IMG/VR virus record: IMGVR_UViG_3300020147_000133
Coordinates: 1-45,995 of that record
DNA: 45,995 nucleotides
DNA from: a virus
Direction: 5' to 3' (one strand)
The notes under the pieces are model-generated. The model saw nothing but the letters and a program-made list of their open reading frames with translations, did not search any database and was not told where the DNA came from. Below are positions 29,895 to 36,279 of this stretch, piece by piece (the first letter of the stretch is position 1; each line of letters opens with the position of its first letter). The translations under genes and the position numbers were made by a program.

Positions 29895-31285
29895 GCGGCG
29901 ATCCATTCGGGAAGTTGAAGGGGGACGGTCGGCGCATAGGGCGCTTGCTCGTGAACGATGCGGGCCGCGCGAGCCATGGCGGCGGTCATCTCGCGCTTCA
30001 TGCCCTCGTGGTCGCCCGCCTTGCGGCTCACGACGTTCCAGATGCTTTCCTCAGTGTCGGCGCAGGCGATATGCACATCGACCGGGCGAACCTGGCCGAA
30101 GCGCCAACAACGGCGGATGGCCTGATAGAAGCTTTCGTAGGAGAAGCTGAGGCCGACGAACGCCACGCGGGCGCAGTGCTGCCAGTTCAGACCGAACCCC
30201 GCGACGGACGGCTTGGTGATGATGATGCGCACGGCGCCGGTCGAGAACGCGGTCAGGCGTTCCTCTTTCTGCTCCGGTGTCATCGACCCGCGAACCTCGA
30301 CGGCCTCCGGGATGCGGGCCGTCAGGGCGTCTGCTTCATAGTCGGTGTCACACCAGATGACCCACGGCTCGCCCGGCTCGCGCGCCACCACTTCCGCGAT
30401 CAGGTCCGCGCGGGCGTCGATGGTCTTGCGCTTCTCGCCGTGAATGGCCGTTGCCGAAGTGTCCGGCATACGGAACAACCGCGCCTGCCCGTCTTTCTCG
30501 TGGCCGGTGTCGATCGACCGGTCGGCCGCTACCTTGTGACGTTCCAGGTTGAGCGGAGGCAGGTCGAAGCCGTCATCGGAGAAGCCAAGATCTGACGGCT
30601 TGGAAACGCAACGCGCCCACGACGCCACCCAGTTCCAGAAGTCCTGAACGGCGTGGCCCTTCATGCGCCAGTTGCCGGTGTCGGCGCTGTCGTGAAGGAA
30701 CCAGCGGGTCAACATCTGCGATTGCGACATGGCGCCGAGGAACTGGCTGTGCTGGCCGAGTTCGGCGTGATCGTTCGGCGCCGGGGTGGCGGTGCAGGCC
30801 AGCCGGAAGGGCGTCTTGGCGAAGCCGTCAATCAGGGCGCGCGTCGTCTTGCCGTTGAAGCTCTTGAGGATGCTGCTTTCGTCCAGCACGACGCCGGCGA
30901 ACTGCGCCACGTCGAACTTGCCGAGGCGCTCGTAGTTGGTGATGTAGACGCGGGCGCCGGTGATTTGGTCCGGCTCACGGACGGCTTTCGCGTCGATGCC
31001 GAACTTGACCGCCTCGCGCTCGTGCTGAGCGGCCACGGCGAGGGGGGCCAGCATCAGGACGGGCTTGTTCGAGAACTCGACCACCACCCGGCCCCATTCG
31101 AGGGCGCAGAGCGTCTTGCCGAGGCCGGTGTCGAGGAACATGGCCGAGCAGCCGGTCCGCAGGGCGAAGTCGGTTACATGCGCCTGGTGGGGGTTCATGG
31201 CCGAGTTCAGCGTCGGCACGTTGCCGAGCCCGCGCGCCTCGAACTGGATGCGCTTCGCAGCGATCAGGTCGTGATAGGGCGTCAT
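29891..31285 (-). CDS. SNF2/DEAD-type helicase
   Basis: A 464-aa superfamily 2 ATPase. Motif I is FLDTGLGKT (50-58), motif II is VVLDESSILKS (a DESS version of DEAD), motif III is CTATPAPND, and the C-terminal RecA domain ends with QAIRRCWRFGQ as motif VI. Phage proteins of this SNF2-like group commonly pair with a methyltransferase gene, as here, and help replication or recombination. The start overlaps the upstream stop (ATGA). It has no nuclease domain. Confidence 0.88.
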   Translation of the reverse strand: MTPYHDLIAAKRIQFEARGLGNVPTLNSAMNPHQAHVTDFALRTGCSAMFLDTGLGKTLCALEWGRVVVEFSNKPVLMLAPLAVAAQHEREAVKFGIDAKAVREPDQITGARVYITNYERLGKFDVAQFAGVVLDESSILKSFNGKTTRALIDGFAKTPFRLACTATPAPNDHAELGQHSQFLGAMSQSQMLTRWFLHDSADTGNWRMKGHAVQDFWNWVASWARCVSKPSDLGFSDDGFDLPPLNLERHKVAADRSIDTGHEKDGQARLFRMPDTSATAIHGEKRKTIDARADLIAEVVAREPGEPWVIWCDTDYEADALTARIPEAVEVRGSMTPEQKEERLTAFSTGAVRIIITKPSVAGFGLNWQHCARVAFVGLSFSYESFYQAIRRCWRFGQVRPVDVHIACADTEESIWNVVSRKAGDHEGMKREMTAAMARAARIVHEQAPYAPTVPLQLPEWIAA

Positions 31286-31647
31286 CCTTCACCCCCGTCA
31301 TCCGGCCGGTTCTCATTCGCGGGCTTGGCGAACAGCTGCTCCGCCCTCGCCGCGGCAACAGCCCGGTTCAGCTTCAGCGGCCCGCCAATGTCAGCTGCCC
31401 GGCTGTTGAAAGCCGTCATGGCCTCGACCCGTCCGATGATCGGGTGAAGGTTCTCCGCCACCATATCGAGGGTGTCGCAGAGGATGGCGGCGCGTTCCTG
31501 GGGGTCCAGCTCGGTGAGCATGGCCTTCACAGTCTGGCGGGCGGTCATGCGCAGGAACATGGCCCGGGCGGAGCGGGCGGCTTTGGAGGCTGGGGCTTCC
31601 TTGGAACGGTCGATGCGCTCGATGAGATACTGTTCGCGGGCAGTCAT
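31282..31647 (-). CDS. Hypothetical 121-aa helical protein
   Basis: A mostly helical protein (MTAREQYLIERIDRSKEAPA, then AILCDTLDMVAENLH) with a disordered C-terminus. It overlaps both neighbours by ATGA, so it belongs to the early operon. No family recognised. Confidence 0.65.
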   Translation of the reverse strand: MTAREQYLIERIDRSKEAPASKAARSARAMFLRMTARQTVKAMLTELDPQERAAILCDTLDMVAENLHPIIGRVEAMTAFNSRAADIGGPLKLNRAVAAARAEQLFAKPANENRPDDGGEG

Positions 31648-32150
31648 GCGGCGAGGCTCCGCCGCATGCGCCAGACGACGCCAGCGACGACAGCGCGGCT
31701 GACGCCGACGGCACTCGCTACTTCTGAGAAGGTGTGGCCGTCATTCGCCAAGGACACGATGCGGTCGTCGCGGTCCGGCATGGATCGGCGCCGGCTGCAG
31801 CGCTGGCGGCCGATTGTCACCTTCCCGTCAACCCAGTCCACCCGATGACGGGAGCGCAGCGTGATGAGCGCGCATGTCAGGGACCGGTCTGAACACCCCA
31901 GCCACTCCTTCAGCTCGGCCTCTGTGGCGCTGCCGCTGAAATGCCCTTGCAAGTCCTCCAGTATCTCGACCGACAGGGACGGGAGGGCGCCGCGAGCCCC
32001 TCTCGCGCGCATCGGGACCAGCCTCTCGGCAAGAACGAGGCGCACCATTTCGTGCGAGCACCCCACGGCCTCGGCTATCGCCCTCAGCGGGAAGCCGTCG
32101 CGGTAGAGCACGACCATATCGGCCCAGTCGGTGAGGGTGAGACGAGTCAT
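31644..32150 (-). CDS. Two-helix-turn-helix regulator with GcrA-like C-terminal HTH
   Basis: A 168-aa basic protein. The N-terminal DNA-binding helix pair is LRAIAEAVGCSHEMVRLVL (about residues 22-40). A second at the C-terminus, RIVSLANDGHTFSEVASAVG then VSRAVVAGVVWRMRR, resembles the N-terminal HTH of GcrA. A Leu-rich segment joins them. The ATG at 32150 overlaps the upstream stop (ATGA). It may be a transcription factor acting with the nearby GcrA protein; the target is unknown. Confidence 0.6.
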   Translation of the reverse strand: MTRLTLTDWADMVVLYRDGFPLRAIAEAVGCSHEMVRLVLAERLVPMRARGARGALPSLSVEILEDLQGHFSGSATEAELKEWLGCSDRSLTCALITLRSRHRVDWVDGKVTIGRQRCSRRRSMPDRDDRIVSLANDGHTFSEVASAVGVSRAVVAGVVWRMRRSLAA

Positions 32151-32338
32151 CCGATCCAATTCCGATTATGGTCATTGGCCGCCTGAAGCCGCTCCAGTTC
32201 GCTTTCCAGACAGGCCTTGAGGCCCGCCATGCCGGAGATCGCGTGAATGCGGCGCATGGCGCTACCCAGCCGGGACCGCTCGATCTGGATGACGTCGGCC
32301 CGCTCACGCATGGCGGTGATCGCTGCGTCGATGGCCAT
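32147..32338 (-). CDS. 63-aa coiled-coil protein between HTH and GcrA genes
   Basis: One long amphipathic helix (ITAMRERADVIQIERSRLGS then LESELERLQAANDH). The ATG directly abuts the stop of the GcrA gene and its stop overlaps the next start by ATGA. It may mediate protein contacts. Family unknown. Confidence 0.6.
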   Translation of the reverse strand: MAIDAAITAMRERADVIQIERSRLGSAMRRIHAISGMAGLKACLESELERLQAANDHNRNWIG

Positions 32339-33025
32339 CTAGGCGACCCTCCGCAGAGACCGCTCATAGGCCTTGGCGTCTGGGGCGCCGCCGAGACGGG
32401 TCCGGCTGACGGCCCTCGTCCCATGCGCGGCGCAGTAGGTGGGGATGCCCCGGTTCGCGAACAGGTCGACAGGCTGACCGCAGCACATCTGGTTGGCCGG
32501 GCGGTCGGGTTCTCCGACGGGCCAGGAGCACTGCCCGAACCGCCGCTCGAGCAGCAGGATCGCGTCGTCATTGGCCGGGGCCGCGAAGGCGTCGACCAGC
32601 TTCTTCCCGGCCTCGGCGGCGGCGCTGGACCGTTTCAGGGCCTCAGCAGGGTCAAGTGTGGCGACGGGGCCGAACACGGCTCCGGGCTTCAGGTGGGGGC
32701 CTTGTCTTGGCGGGGTCCGCTTGGCTCCCCGAGGGCTGGCCGGGCCAGACCGAACCGGAGGGGCTTTCATGGCCCGCGCCCGGGGCGGCATGGTATCCTG
32801 GACCAACACGCCTTTGCGGACGAAGGTGTAGGTCTTGCGTATCAGCTTCACCCCGTCCAGCCGACTGGCGGCGGTAAGGCCGAGCCTCTGGCATTTGCCG
32901 ATGACCGCGTTTCGGCTGAGGCCCATCTTCGCGGCGATCTGGCTAGCCGAGTGGCCGCTGCGCCAGAGTTGCTCCAGCTGGTCGACGACGCCGGGGGCTT
33001 TCCAGTTGAAGTCATGGACGCTCAT
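32339..33025 (-). CDS. Phage-encoded GcrA-family cell-cycle transcription regulator
   Basis: A 228-aa protein. Residues 8-50 match the GcrA N-terminal HTH (LWRSGHSASQIAAKMGLSRN then AVIGKCQRLGL). The C-terminal 164-206 segment matches the GcrA RNA-polymerase-binding domain with its Cys/His ligands (GQCSWPVGEP, CCGQPV, YCAAHGTRAV). Host GcrA binds sigma70-RNAP and acts at promoters carrying CcrM-methylated GANTC. This copy has a longer basic linker than host GcrA, about 173 aa in Caulobacter. The ATG at 33025 (MSVHDF) overlaps the upstream stop by ATGA and has GGGGG before it. It may tie phage early genes to the host cell cycle or redirect polymerase. Confidence 0.88.
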   Translation of the reverse strand: MSVHDFNWKAPGVVDQLEQLWRSGHSASQIAAKMGLSRNAVIGKCQRLGLTAASRLDGVKLIRKTYTFVRKGVLVQDTMPPRARAMKAPPVRSGPASPRGAKRTPPRQGPHLKPGAVFGPVATLDPAEALKRSSAAAEAGKKLVDAFAAPANDDAILLLERRFGQCSWPVGEPDRPANQMCCGQPVDLFANRGIPTYCAAHGTRAVSRTRLGGAPDAKAYERSLRRVA

Positions 33026-33255
33026 TGGCTTGCCCCCTTCAGGCTGGCATGGGTGAAGTCGTATCGGGCCCGCCGCTCCGCTCCGATCTGGCGACAGACG
33101 CCCCGGCGACGAGCATCGGCCTCCCTGCGCTGGCTCTCCCGGTGAAAGGCGGAGAAGGCGCTCATGGCAGGTACCGGAAGAGGCGCGTCGAAGAGGTCGC
33201 GGTCCCGGACCGGTTCCCTGAAGCATCCGCAGTTACGGCAGCGGGCGTGGGGCAT
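33022..33255 (-). CDS. 77-aa Cys-rich basic protein
   Basis: It starts MPHARCRNCGCF, a CxxCxC cluster suggestive of a metal site, and continues as a very basic helical protein with SAFHRESQRREADARRRG. Its stop overlaps the GcrA start (ATGA). No family recognised; DNA or RNA binding is possible from charge. Confidence 0.6.
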   Translation of the reverse strand: MPHARCRNCGCFREPVRDRDLFDAPLPVPAMSAFSAFHRESQRREADARRRGVCRQIGAERRARYDFTHASLKGASQ

Positions 33256-33256
33256 T

Positions 33257-33658
33257 TCATCCCAGCGCCTTCAGCACGTCGCCAGCCTGGGCGATGGTCT
33301 CCAGCGCCTTGGCGCGGATCGGGCGGGCTTCAGTCTCCGTCACCTTCCCGTCGGCGGTGGCGAGCCGGATCATGCGGCCCATGTCGACGGCGCTCTCGAT
33401 GGTTTCGCTGGCCTCCGTGCCGAGGTCGGCGCGAGGCGCTCCGGTGTCGCCCTTCAGCAGCTCGATGAGGGCCTCCCGCTCCTCGGCGTTCGCCGCCATC
33501 AGGAAGCGATGGAGCGGGATCGTCGTGTCGGGGTGATCGTCGTTCTCGTAGTGGCTGAAGACGCCCGGTGAGACGCCGGCCGCCATCGCGGCGTTGGCGG
33601 TCGACCCCATGCGGAGCCTGATGCGGCGGGTGATGGCCTTGATGACGTGGACGCTCAT
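33257..33658 (-). CDS. HTH protein in CII-like position
   Basis: A 133-aa protein. Residues 5-40 have a helix-turn-helix pattern (MGSTANAAMAAGVSPGVFSH then YENDD), followed by PLHRFLMAANAEEREALIEL and a helical C-terminal half. It lies early in the leftward operon behind cro, the place where lambda-like phages keep CII-type regulators. The start overlaps the previous gene (ATGA). The family is unassigned, so the CII comparison is positional. Confidence 0.6.
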   Translation of the reverse strand: MSVHVIKAITRRIRLRMGSTANAAMAAGVSPGVFSHYENDDHPDTTIPLHRFLMAANAEEREALIELLKGDTGAPRADLGTEASETIESAVDMGRMIRLATADGKVTETEARPIRAKALETIAQAGDVLKALG

Positions 33659-33852
33659 GTTCGCAAACCGTTCCGGGTGATCGTTTTGGTGACGGGCTGG
33701 GGTCGTTCAGGCGATAGGGGCGGCGGGTTGTTCAGGGAGAGGGTCTTGGTCATTTGCGGCGTCAGGCTGTTCAGCGGGCTTTCCGCATCGTCCGAAGGCT
33801 GGGCGCTGAGAGAGATCACCCGACTCTGCGGCCTCACGCTGGGCGGCTGCAT
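33655..33852 (-). CDS. 65-aa Ser/Pro-rich early protein
   Basis: A low-complexity product (SPLNSLTPQMTKTLSLNNPP) with no visible fold. Third-position GC is high, and its stop overlaps the following start (ATGA), which argues it is translated. An internal ATG at 33753 (MTKTLSLNN) would give a 32-aa version and cut the overlap with its neighbour. Function unknown. Confidence 0.4.
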   Translation of the reverse strand: MQPPSVRPQSRVISLSAQPSDDAESPLNSLTPQMTKTLSLNNPPPLSPERPQPVTKTITRNGLRT

Positions 33853-33937
33853 TGCAGAGGATGAGGAAGGCTCCGCGCCGGGCCCCGAACGAGTGGAGCC
33901 GGTGCGCGGTCGAAGCCACTTGCGCCTTGTCAGCCAT
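33707..33937 (-). CDS. 76-aa early protein
   Basis: It starts MADKAQVASTAHRLHSFGAR with GGAGCC upstream. It has a helical N-terminal half (RGAFLILCNAAAQREAAES) and a Pro/Asp-rich tail. It overlaps the 65-aa gene in another frame; the N-terminal half has the stronger coding signal. It would be the first gene of the leftward early operon after cro. Function unknown. Confidence 0.45.
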   Translation of the reverse strand: MADKAQVASTAHRLHSFGARRGAFLILCNAAAQREAAESGDLSQRPAFGRCGKPAEQPDAANDQDPLPEQPAAPIA

Positions 33938-34082
33938 GGGTGAGGCTCCGATCAGAGGGGGTGGCCGGCCGCTGGGCTGGAGGGAACGGCGCGCGGCCCC
34001 TGTCGCCACCGGGTTGGGGCCCGCTCGTGCGGCGACAGGATGGGGCGACGGAACGGCGACGCTGCCGGGTTTCCGTCACAAG

Positions 34083-34180
34083 GCTAACGAATCGTTCACC
34101 CTCATTCCGCGCGAAACGCGAACATTTAGGGTTGCAGAACGTCAGAATGTAACGTCGTGTAACCGACTTAAGCCGGGGGG
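34083..34180. other. A/T-richer noncoding stretch
   Basis: This is the longest interval here without a convincing gene. It contains a GAATC (34089-34093, a CcrM-type GANTC), the near-repeat TGTAACGTCGTGTAAC (about 34147-34162) and low GC compared with the surroundings. It may hold the promoter for the rightward gene at 34204, or regulatory signals in the leader of the leftward operon. I cannot define a promoter with confidence. Confidence 0.3.
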
Positions 34181-34203
34181 CCCGAAGGTCGGGAGTGGCG
34201 TTG

Positions 34204-34404
34204 ATGGCGAAGCCGTATTGGGAGAAGTGCCGCCGCGGGAAGCTGCTCAAGGCCGTGATGGCCGAGGCTTTGCCCGACAACGTGGCCCTGCTGGGCCGCG
34301 CCGACGAGCGGGCGGCGCGGGGCCAGCTGATCGCGTCAGCCGTGGCATACTGCAACGCGCGGTGCGGGGGTTGTCCGCTGACCAGAGGAGAGCCGACCGG
34401 GTAG
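34204..34404 (+). CDS. 66-aa Cys-containing protein, opposite to early operon
   Basis: The ATG at 34204 follows GGGAG with 8-base spacing. The product is a basic start, a helix (KLLKAVMAEALPDNVALLGR) and a C-terminal CNARCGGCPL that may bind metal or be redox active. It faces the cro gene with only one base between stop codons. A minus-strand frame here also has high third-position GC, but its Arg/Ser/Pro composition looks like an antisense shadow. It would be antisense to the leftward early transcript. Function unknown. Confidence 0.55.
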   Translation: MAKPYWEKCRRGKLLKAVMAEALPDNVALLGRADERAARGQLIASAVAYCNARCGGCPLTRGEPTG

Positions 34405-34405
34405 G

Positions 34406-34630
34406 TCATGCGGCGTTGGCCGTGGCGGGAGCGGCGTCGTTGGCGGCCTCCATCGCCAGCAGGACGTCCAGCGTCATCGCCGGAAACGCCTTCATGATCT
34501 CCGGCCACGCATCCCGGGGAAGCTTGTTCCGGTTCACCCAGAGCGAGACAGCGCCGGGCTTGCGGTCGGTCGCCAGGGCGACGGCTTTCGGGCCCCCGTG
34601 GTCTCGGACAAACTGTTTCGCATCGGTCAT
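34406..34630 (-). CDS. Cro-like repressor
   Basis: A 74-aa protein with a YdaS/Cro-type HTH: TDAKQFVRDHGGPKAVALAT followed by KPGAVSLWVNRNKLP and WPEIMKAFP. It diverges from the CI-like gene over a region with three CTTAC-N5-GTAAG-type operators. No Shine-Dalgarno precedes the ATG, and the candidate -10 TAAGCT ends 8 bases before it, so the mRNA is probably leaderless. It would push the switch to lytic growth. Confidence 0.8.
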   Translation of the reverse strand: MTDAKQFVRDHGGPKAVALATDRKPGAVSLWVNRNKLPRDAWPEIMKAFPAMTLDVLLAMEAANDAAPATANAA

Positions 34631-34636
34631 GCCGAG

Positions 34637-34706
34637 TAGCTTACCGCGAGTAAGCTAGAATGCAACCCCCTAGCGCACACTCGGTAAGCTTTCTCCCGGT
34701 AAGCTT
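34637..34706. promoter_or_regulatory. Lysis-lysogeny switch: divergent promoters and three operators
   Basis: O1 at 34640-34654 is a perfect CTTAC-CGCGA-GTAAG. O2 at 34674-34688 (CGCAC-ACTCG-GTAAG) and O3 at 34689-34703 (CTTTC-TCCCG-GTAAG) are weaker and lie back to back. The leftward promoter is TTGCAT (34665-34660), 16 bases, TAAGCT (34643-34638), with O1 in the spacer and -10. A matching TAAGCT (34700-34705) lies 8 bases before the cI ATG. Binding by the CI-like or Cro-like protein would cover these promoters. Confidence 0.75.
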
Positions 34707-34713
34707 CCTAACC

Positions 34714-35085
34714 ATGGACACGGGCTGGGAATATCTGGCGGAAGCGCACGAACGGCTTAGGTGGGCCCGGCTTCGCGCGGGCTACGCCACGGCCAAGGCC
34801 GCCTCCGAGTCCCTCGGAATGAAGAAGGACACCTACTCCGCCTATGAGCGCGAGCCGGGGAAGTCGAAGGTGACCGGCCTGGACCACCAGCGCGCAATCC
34901 AGTTCGGGCGGAAGTTCAAGGTGAGTTGGGAGTGGCTTCTGCTTGGCATCGGCTCGCCCTTCAGCGGGGTCCAGACTACCTATCAAGAGCGGGTCATGAC
35001 AGCTATGTCGGACGCGCCCGAGGAAGAACAGGAGCGGATCGCCAAGGCGGTTGAGGCCCTACTCAGGACGGGTACTAACGGATGA
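34714..35085 (+). CDS. CI-like phage repressor (XRE-type HTH)
   Basis: A 123-aa protein with an N-terminal HTH (WEYLAEAHERLRWARLRAGY then TAKAASESLGMKKDTYSAYE) and a short C-terminal helical region (EEEQERIAKAVEALLR). It has no S24 peptidase domain, so induction would not use RecA-driven self-cleavage. The ATG at 34714 has no Shine-Dalgarno; it looks leaderless, as lambda cI is from pRM. An in-frame ATG at 34660 lies inside the operators and is less likely. It diverges from cro and likely maintains lysogeny. Confidence 0.82.
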   Translation: MDTGWEYLAEAHERLRWARLRAGYATAKAASESLGMKKDTYSAYEREPGKSKVTGLDHQRAIQFGRKFKVSWEWLLLGIGSPFSGVQTTYQERVMTAMSDAPEEEQERIAKAVEALLRTGTNG

Positions 35086-35561
35086 TGATCGCGGTCCTGG
35101 TTCTGGCGCTTGTCGCGCCGGACTACCTGACGGAGGTTGTCGGAGAGCCGATCACCACGACTGGCACGACGGCGGAGATCGCCACGCGAGCCGAGGCGTG
35201 CGCGGCGCAGACACTGAACGCTGGCGCTGACGAGGGGCCCGTGATCCTTTCTAGCGACCCGGCCTCTGGTGTCGTGGTGGCCCGCAACTCCCTCGAATAC
35301 CGAGATGGCCTGCTGCCGTGGCGGATGCGCAGCCGGATCACCATAGAGGCCCGCGACGGTCGGTTCAGGATTCGCCACTCGGCGATAGAGCGGCACGACG
35401 ATCAGTCGTTCGGCGCGCAGGTGCTTGGCGCCTCCCCGTGGGCGCCGGTCGGCAAATGGCGGGGTTCCGGCTGGCAGAAGGCCGAGGCTGCGCTTCAGGA
35501 AACCTCCCGCTCGCTGGCGGCCTGCATCACCTCCAGCGGGCCGTCGTCCGACGATTGGTGA
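35082..35561 (+). CDS. Exported protein co-transcribed with the repressor
   Basis: A 159-aa protein with a signal-peptide-like start (MMIAVLVLALVAP) and a beta-rich body (WRMRSRITIEARDGRFRIRH), resembling the DUF4468/TBP-like fold, ending in a Ser-rich tail. The ATG overlaps the repressor stop (ATGA), so it should be made in the lysogen. That makes it a candidate for lysogenic conversion or superinfection exclusion at the envelope. The function is inferred from location only. Confidence 0.7.
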   Translation: MMIAVLVLALVAPDYLTEVVGEPITTTGTTAEIATRAEACAAQTLNAGADEGPVILSSDPASGVVVARNSLEYRDGLLPWRMRSRITIEARDGRFRIRHSAIERHDDQSFGAQVLGASPWAPVGKWRGSGWQKAEAALQETSRSLAACITSSGPSSDDW

Positions 35562-35770
35562 TCGGCCGGCGCGAACACCTTGACCAGGTGTGGCGCCCAT
35601 CCAGCGGTCTGATCGCCCACGACCCGAACGACCCTGACGCGACGCCTGCGCACGGCTAACCGGCGCCCGGCGCGTAGGGCCGCACCTCGATCATCGAACT
35701 GCTGAACGTGGGTCAGGACCGATTGCGCGCCCCGCCGCCATGTCGCCTCTACGCTGTAGAACTCGGTCAC
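35495..35770 (-). CDS. 91-aa basic protein convergent to the repressor operon
   Basis: A GTG at 35770 follows GGAG at suitable spacing and starts MTEFYSVEATWRRGAQSVLT, followed by an Arg-rich helix (RAGRRLAVRRRRVRVVRVVG). It resembles small alphaproteobacterial proteins of similar build, but I cannot name a family. An ATG at 35803 gives 11 more residues. Its 3' end overlaps the exported-protein gene by 67 bases on the opposite strand. Function unknown. Confidence 0.5.
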   Translation of the reverse strand: MTEFYSVEATWRRGAQSVLTHVQQFDDRGAALRAGRRLAVRRRRVRVVRVVGDQTAGWAPHLVKVFAPADHQSSDDGPLEVMQAASEREVS

Positions 35771-35863
35771 GCGAACCACTCCAATCCTTAGCGCCAGATG
35801 CACGCCGAGGCCGCGCCGAGTCGAGTCCCCGGCGCCGGCGCGCGTCCAAAAGTGGCGGAACGG

Positions 35864-35914
35864 CTTACAGTGCGTAAGTTTTCGCTTGCAATGCGGATTA
35901 CTGGCGGTAAGCTA
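35864..35914 (+). promoter_or_regulatory. Right operon promoter with two repressor operators
   Basis: O4 at 35864-35878 is a perfect CTTAC-AGTGC-GTAAG and O5 at 35897-35911 is ATTAC-TGGCG-GTAAG. The promoter TTGCAA (35886-35891), 16 bases, TAAGCT (35908-35913) carries O5 across its spacer and -10. It is almost identical to the cro promoter module. Two tandem GAGTC sites lie just upstream (35818-35827). The CI-like protein would silence the recombination operon here in the lysogen. Confidence 0.75.
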
Positions 35915-35937
35915 CTCCCAACGAACGGGAGACACCC

Positions 35938-36279
35938 ATGCCTTCACCGACCATCACCCCGACCGAAGCCCGCGACCAGCTGAACTGGCTGCGCGGCTGC
36001 ACCGACGTCGGGACCGAAGCCCGCAAGTCTGAACTGCGCCGGGTCCTCGCCGCCGCCGATGAGGTCGAGGAAACCGACCCGGGAAAGATGCTCAAGACGG
36101 CCGACTGGCTGGAGCGCATCGCCGCCGAGCACGAAGCGAACGGCAAGGCCCACCAGGCCGAAGAGAACCGGGAGATCGCCGCGCGGTATCGGCGGTGTGC
36201 TGCCCGGGCGATGGCCCCCGCGAACACCCTGCACCCGATCTTCGCGGACATCCTCAAGCCTCGGAGGGCGGCGGCATGA
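35938..36279 (+). CDS. First gene of right operon, helical hypothetical protein
   Basis: A 113-aa highly helical, charged protein (LRRVLAAADEVEETDPGKML, WLERIAAEHEANGKAHQAEE). The ATG follows GGGAGA. It is the promoter-proximal gene of the rightward early operon, a place often used for host-takeover or anti-defence proteins. No family recognised. Confidence 0.7.
   Translation: MPSPTITPTEARDQLNWLRGCTDVGTEARKSELRRVLAAADEVEETDPGKMLKTADWLERIAAEHEANGKAHQAEENREIAARYRRCAARAMAPANTLHPIFADILKPRRAAA

Noticed and set aside
33930-34508. Minus-strand 192-residue frame overlapping cro and the 34204 gene
   Set aside because: It has Arg/Ser/Pro-heavy composition, no fold pattern, and runs through noncoding sequence. 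The in-frame ATG overlapping the cro stop is interesting but not enough.
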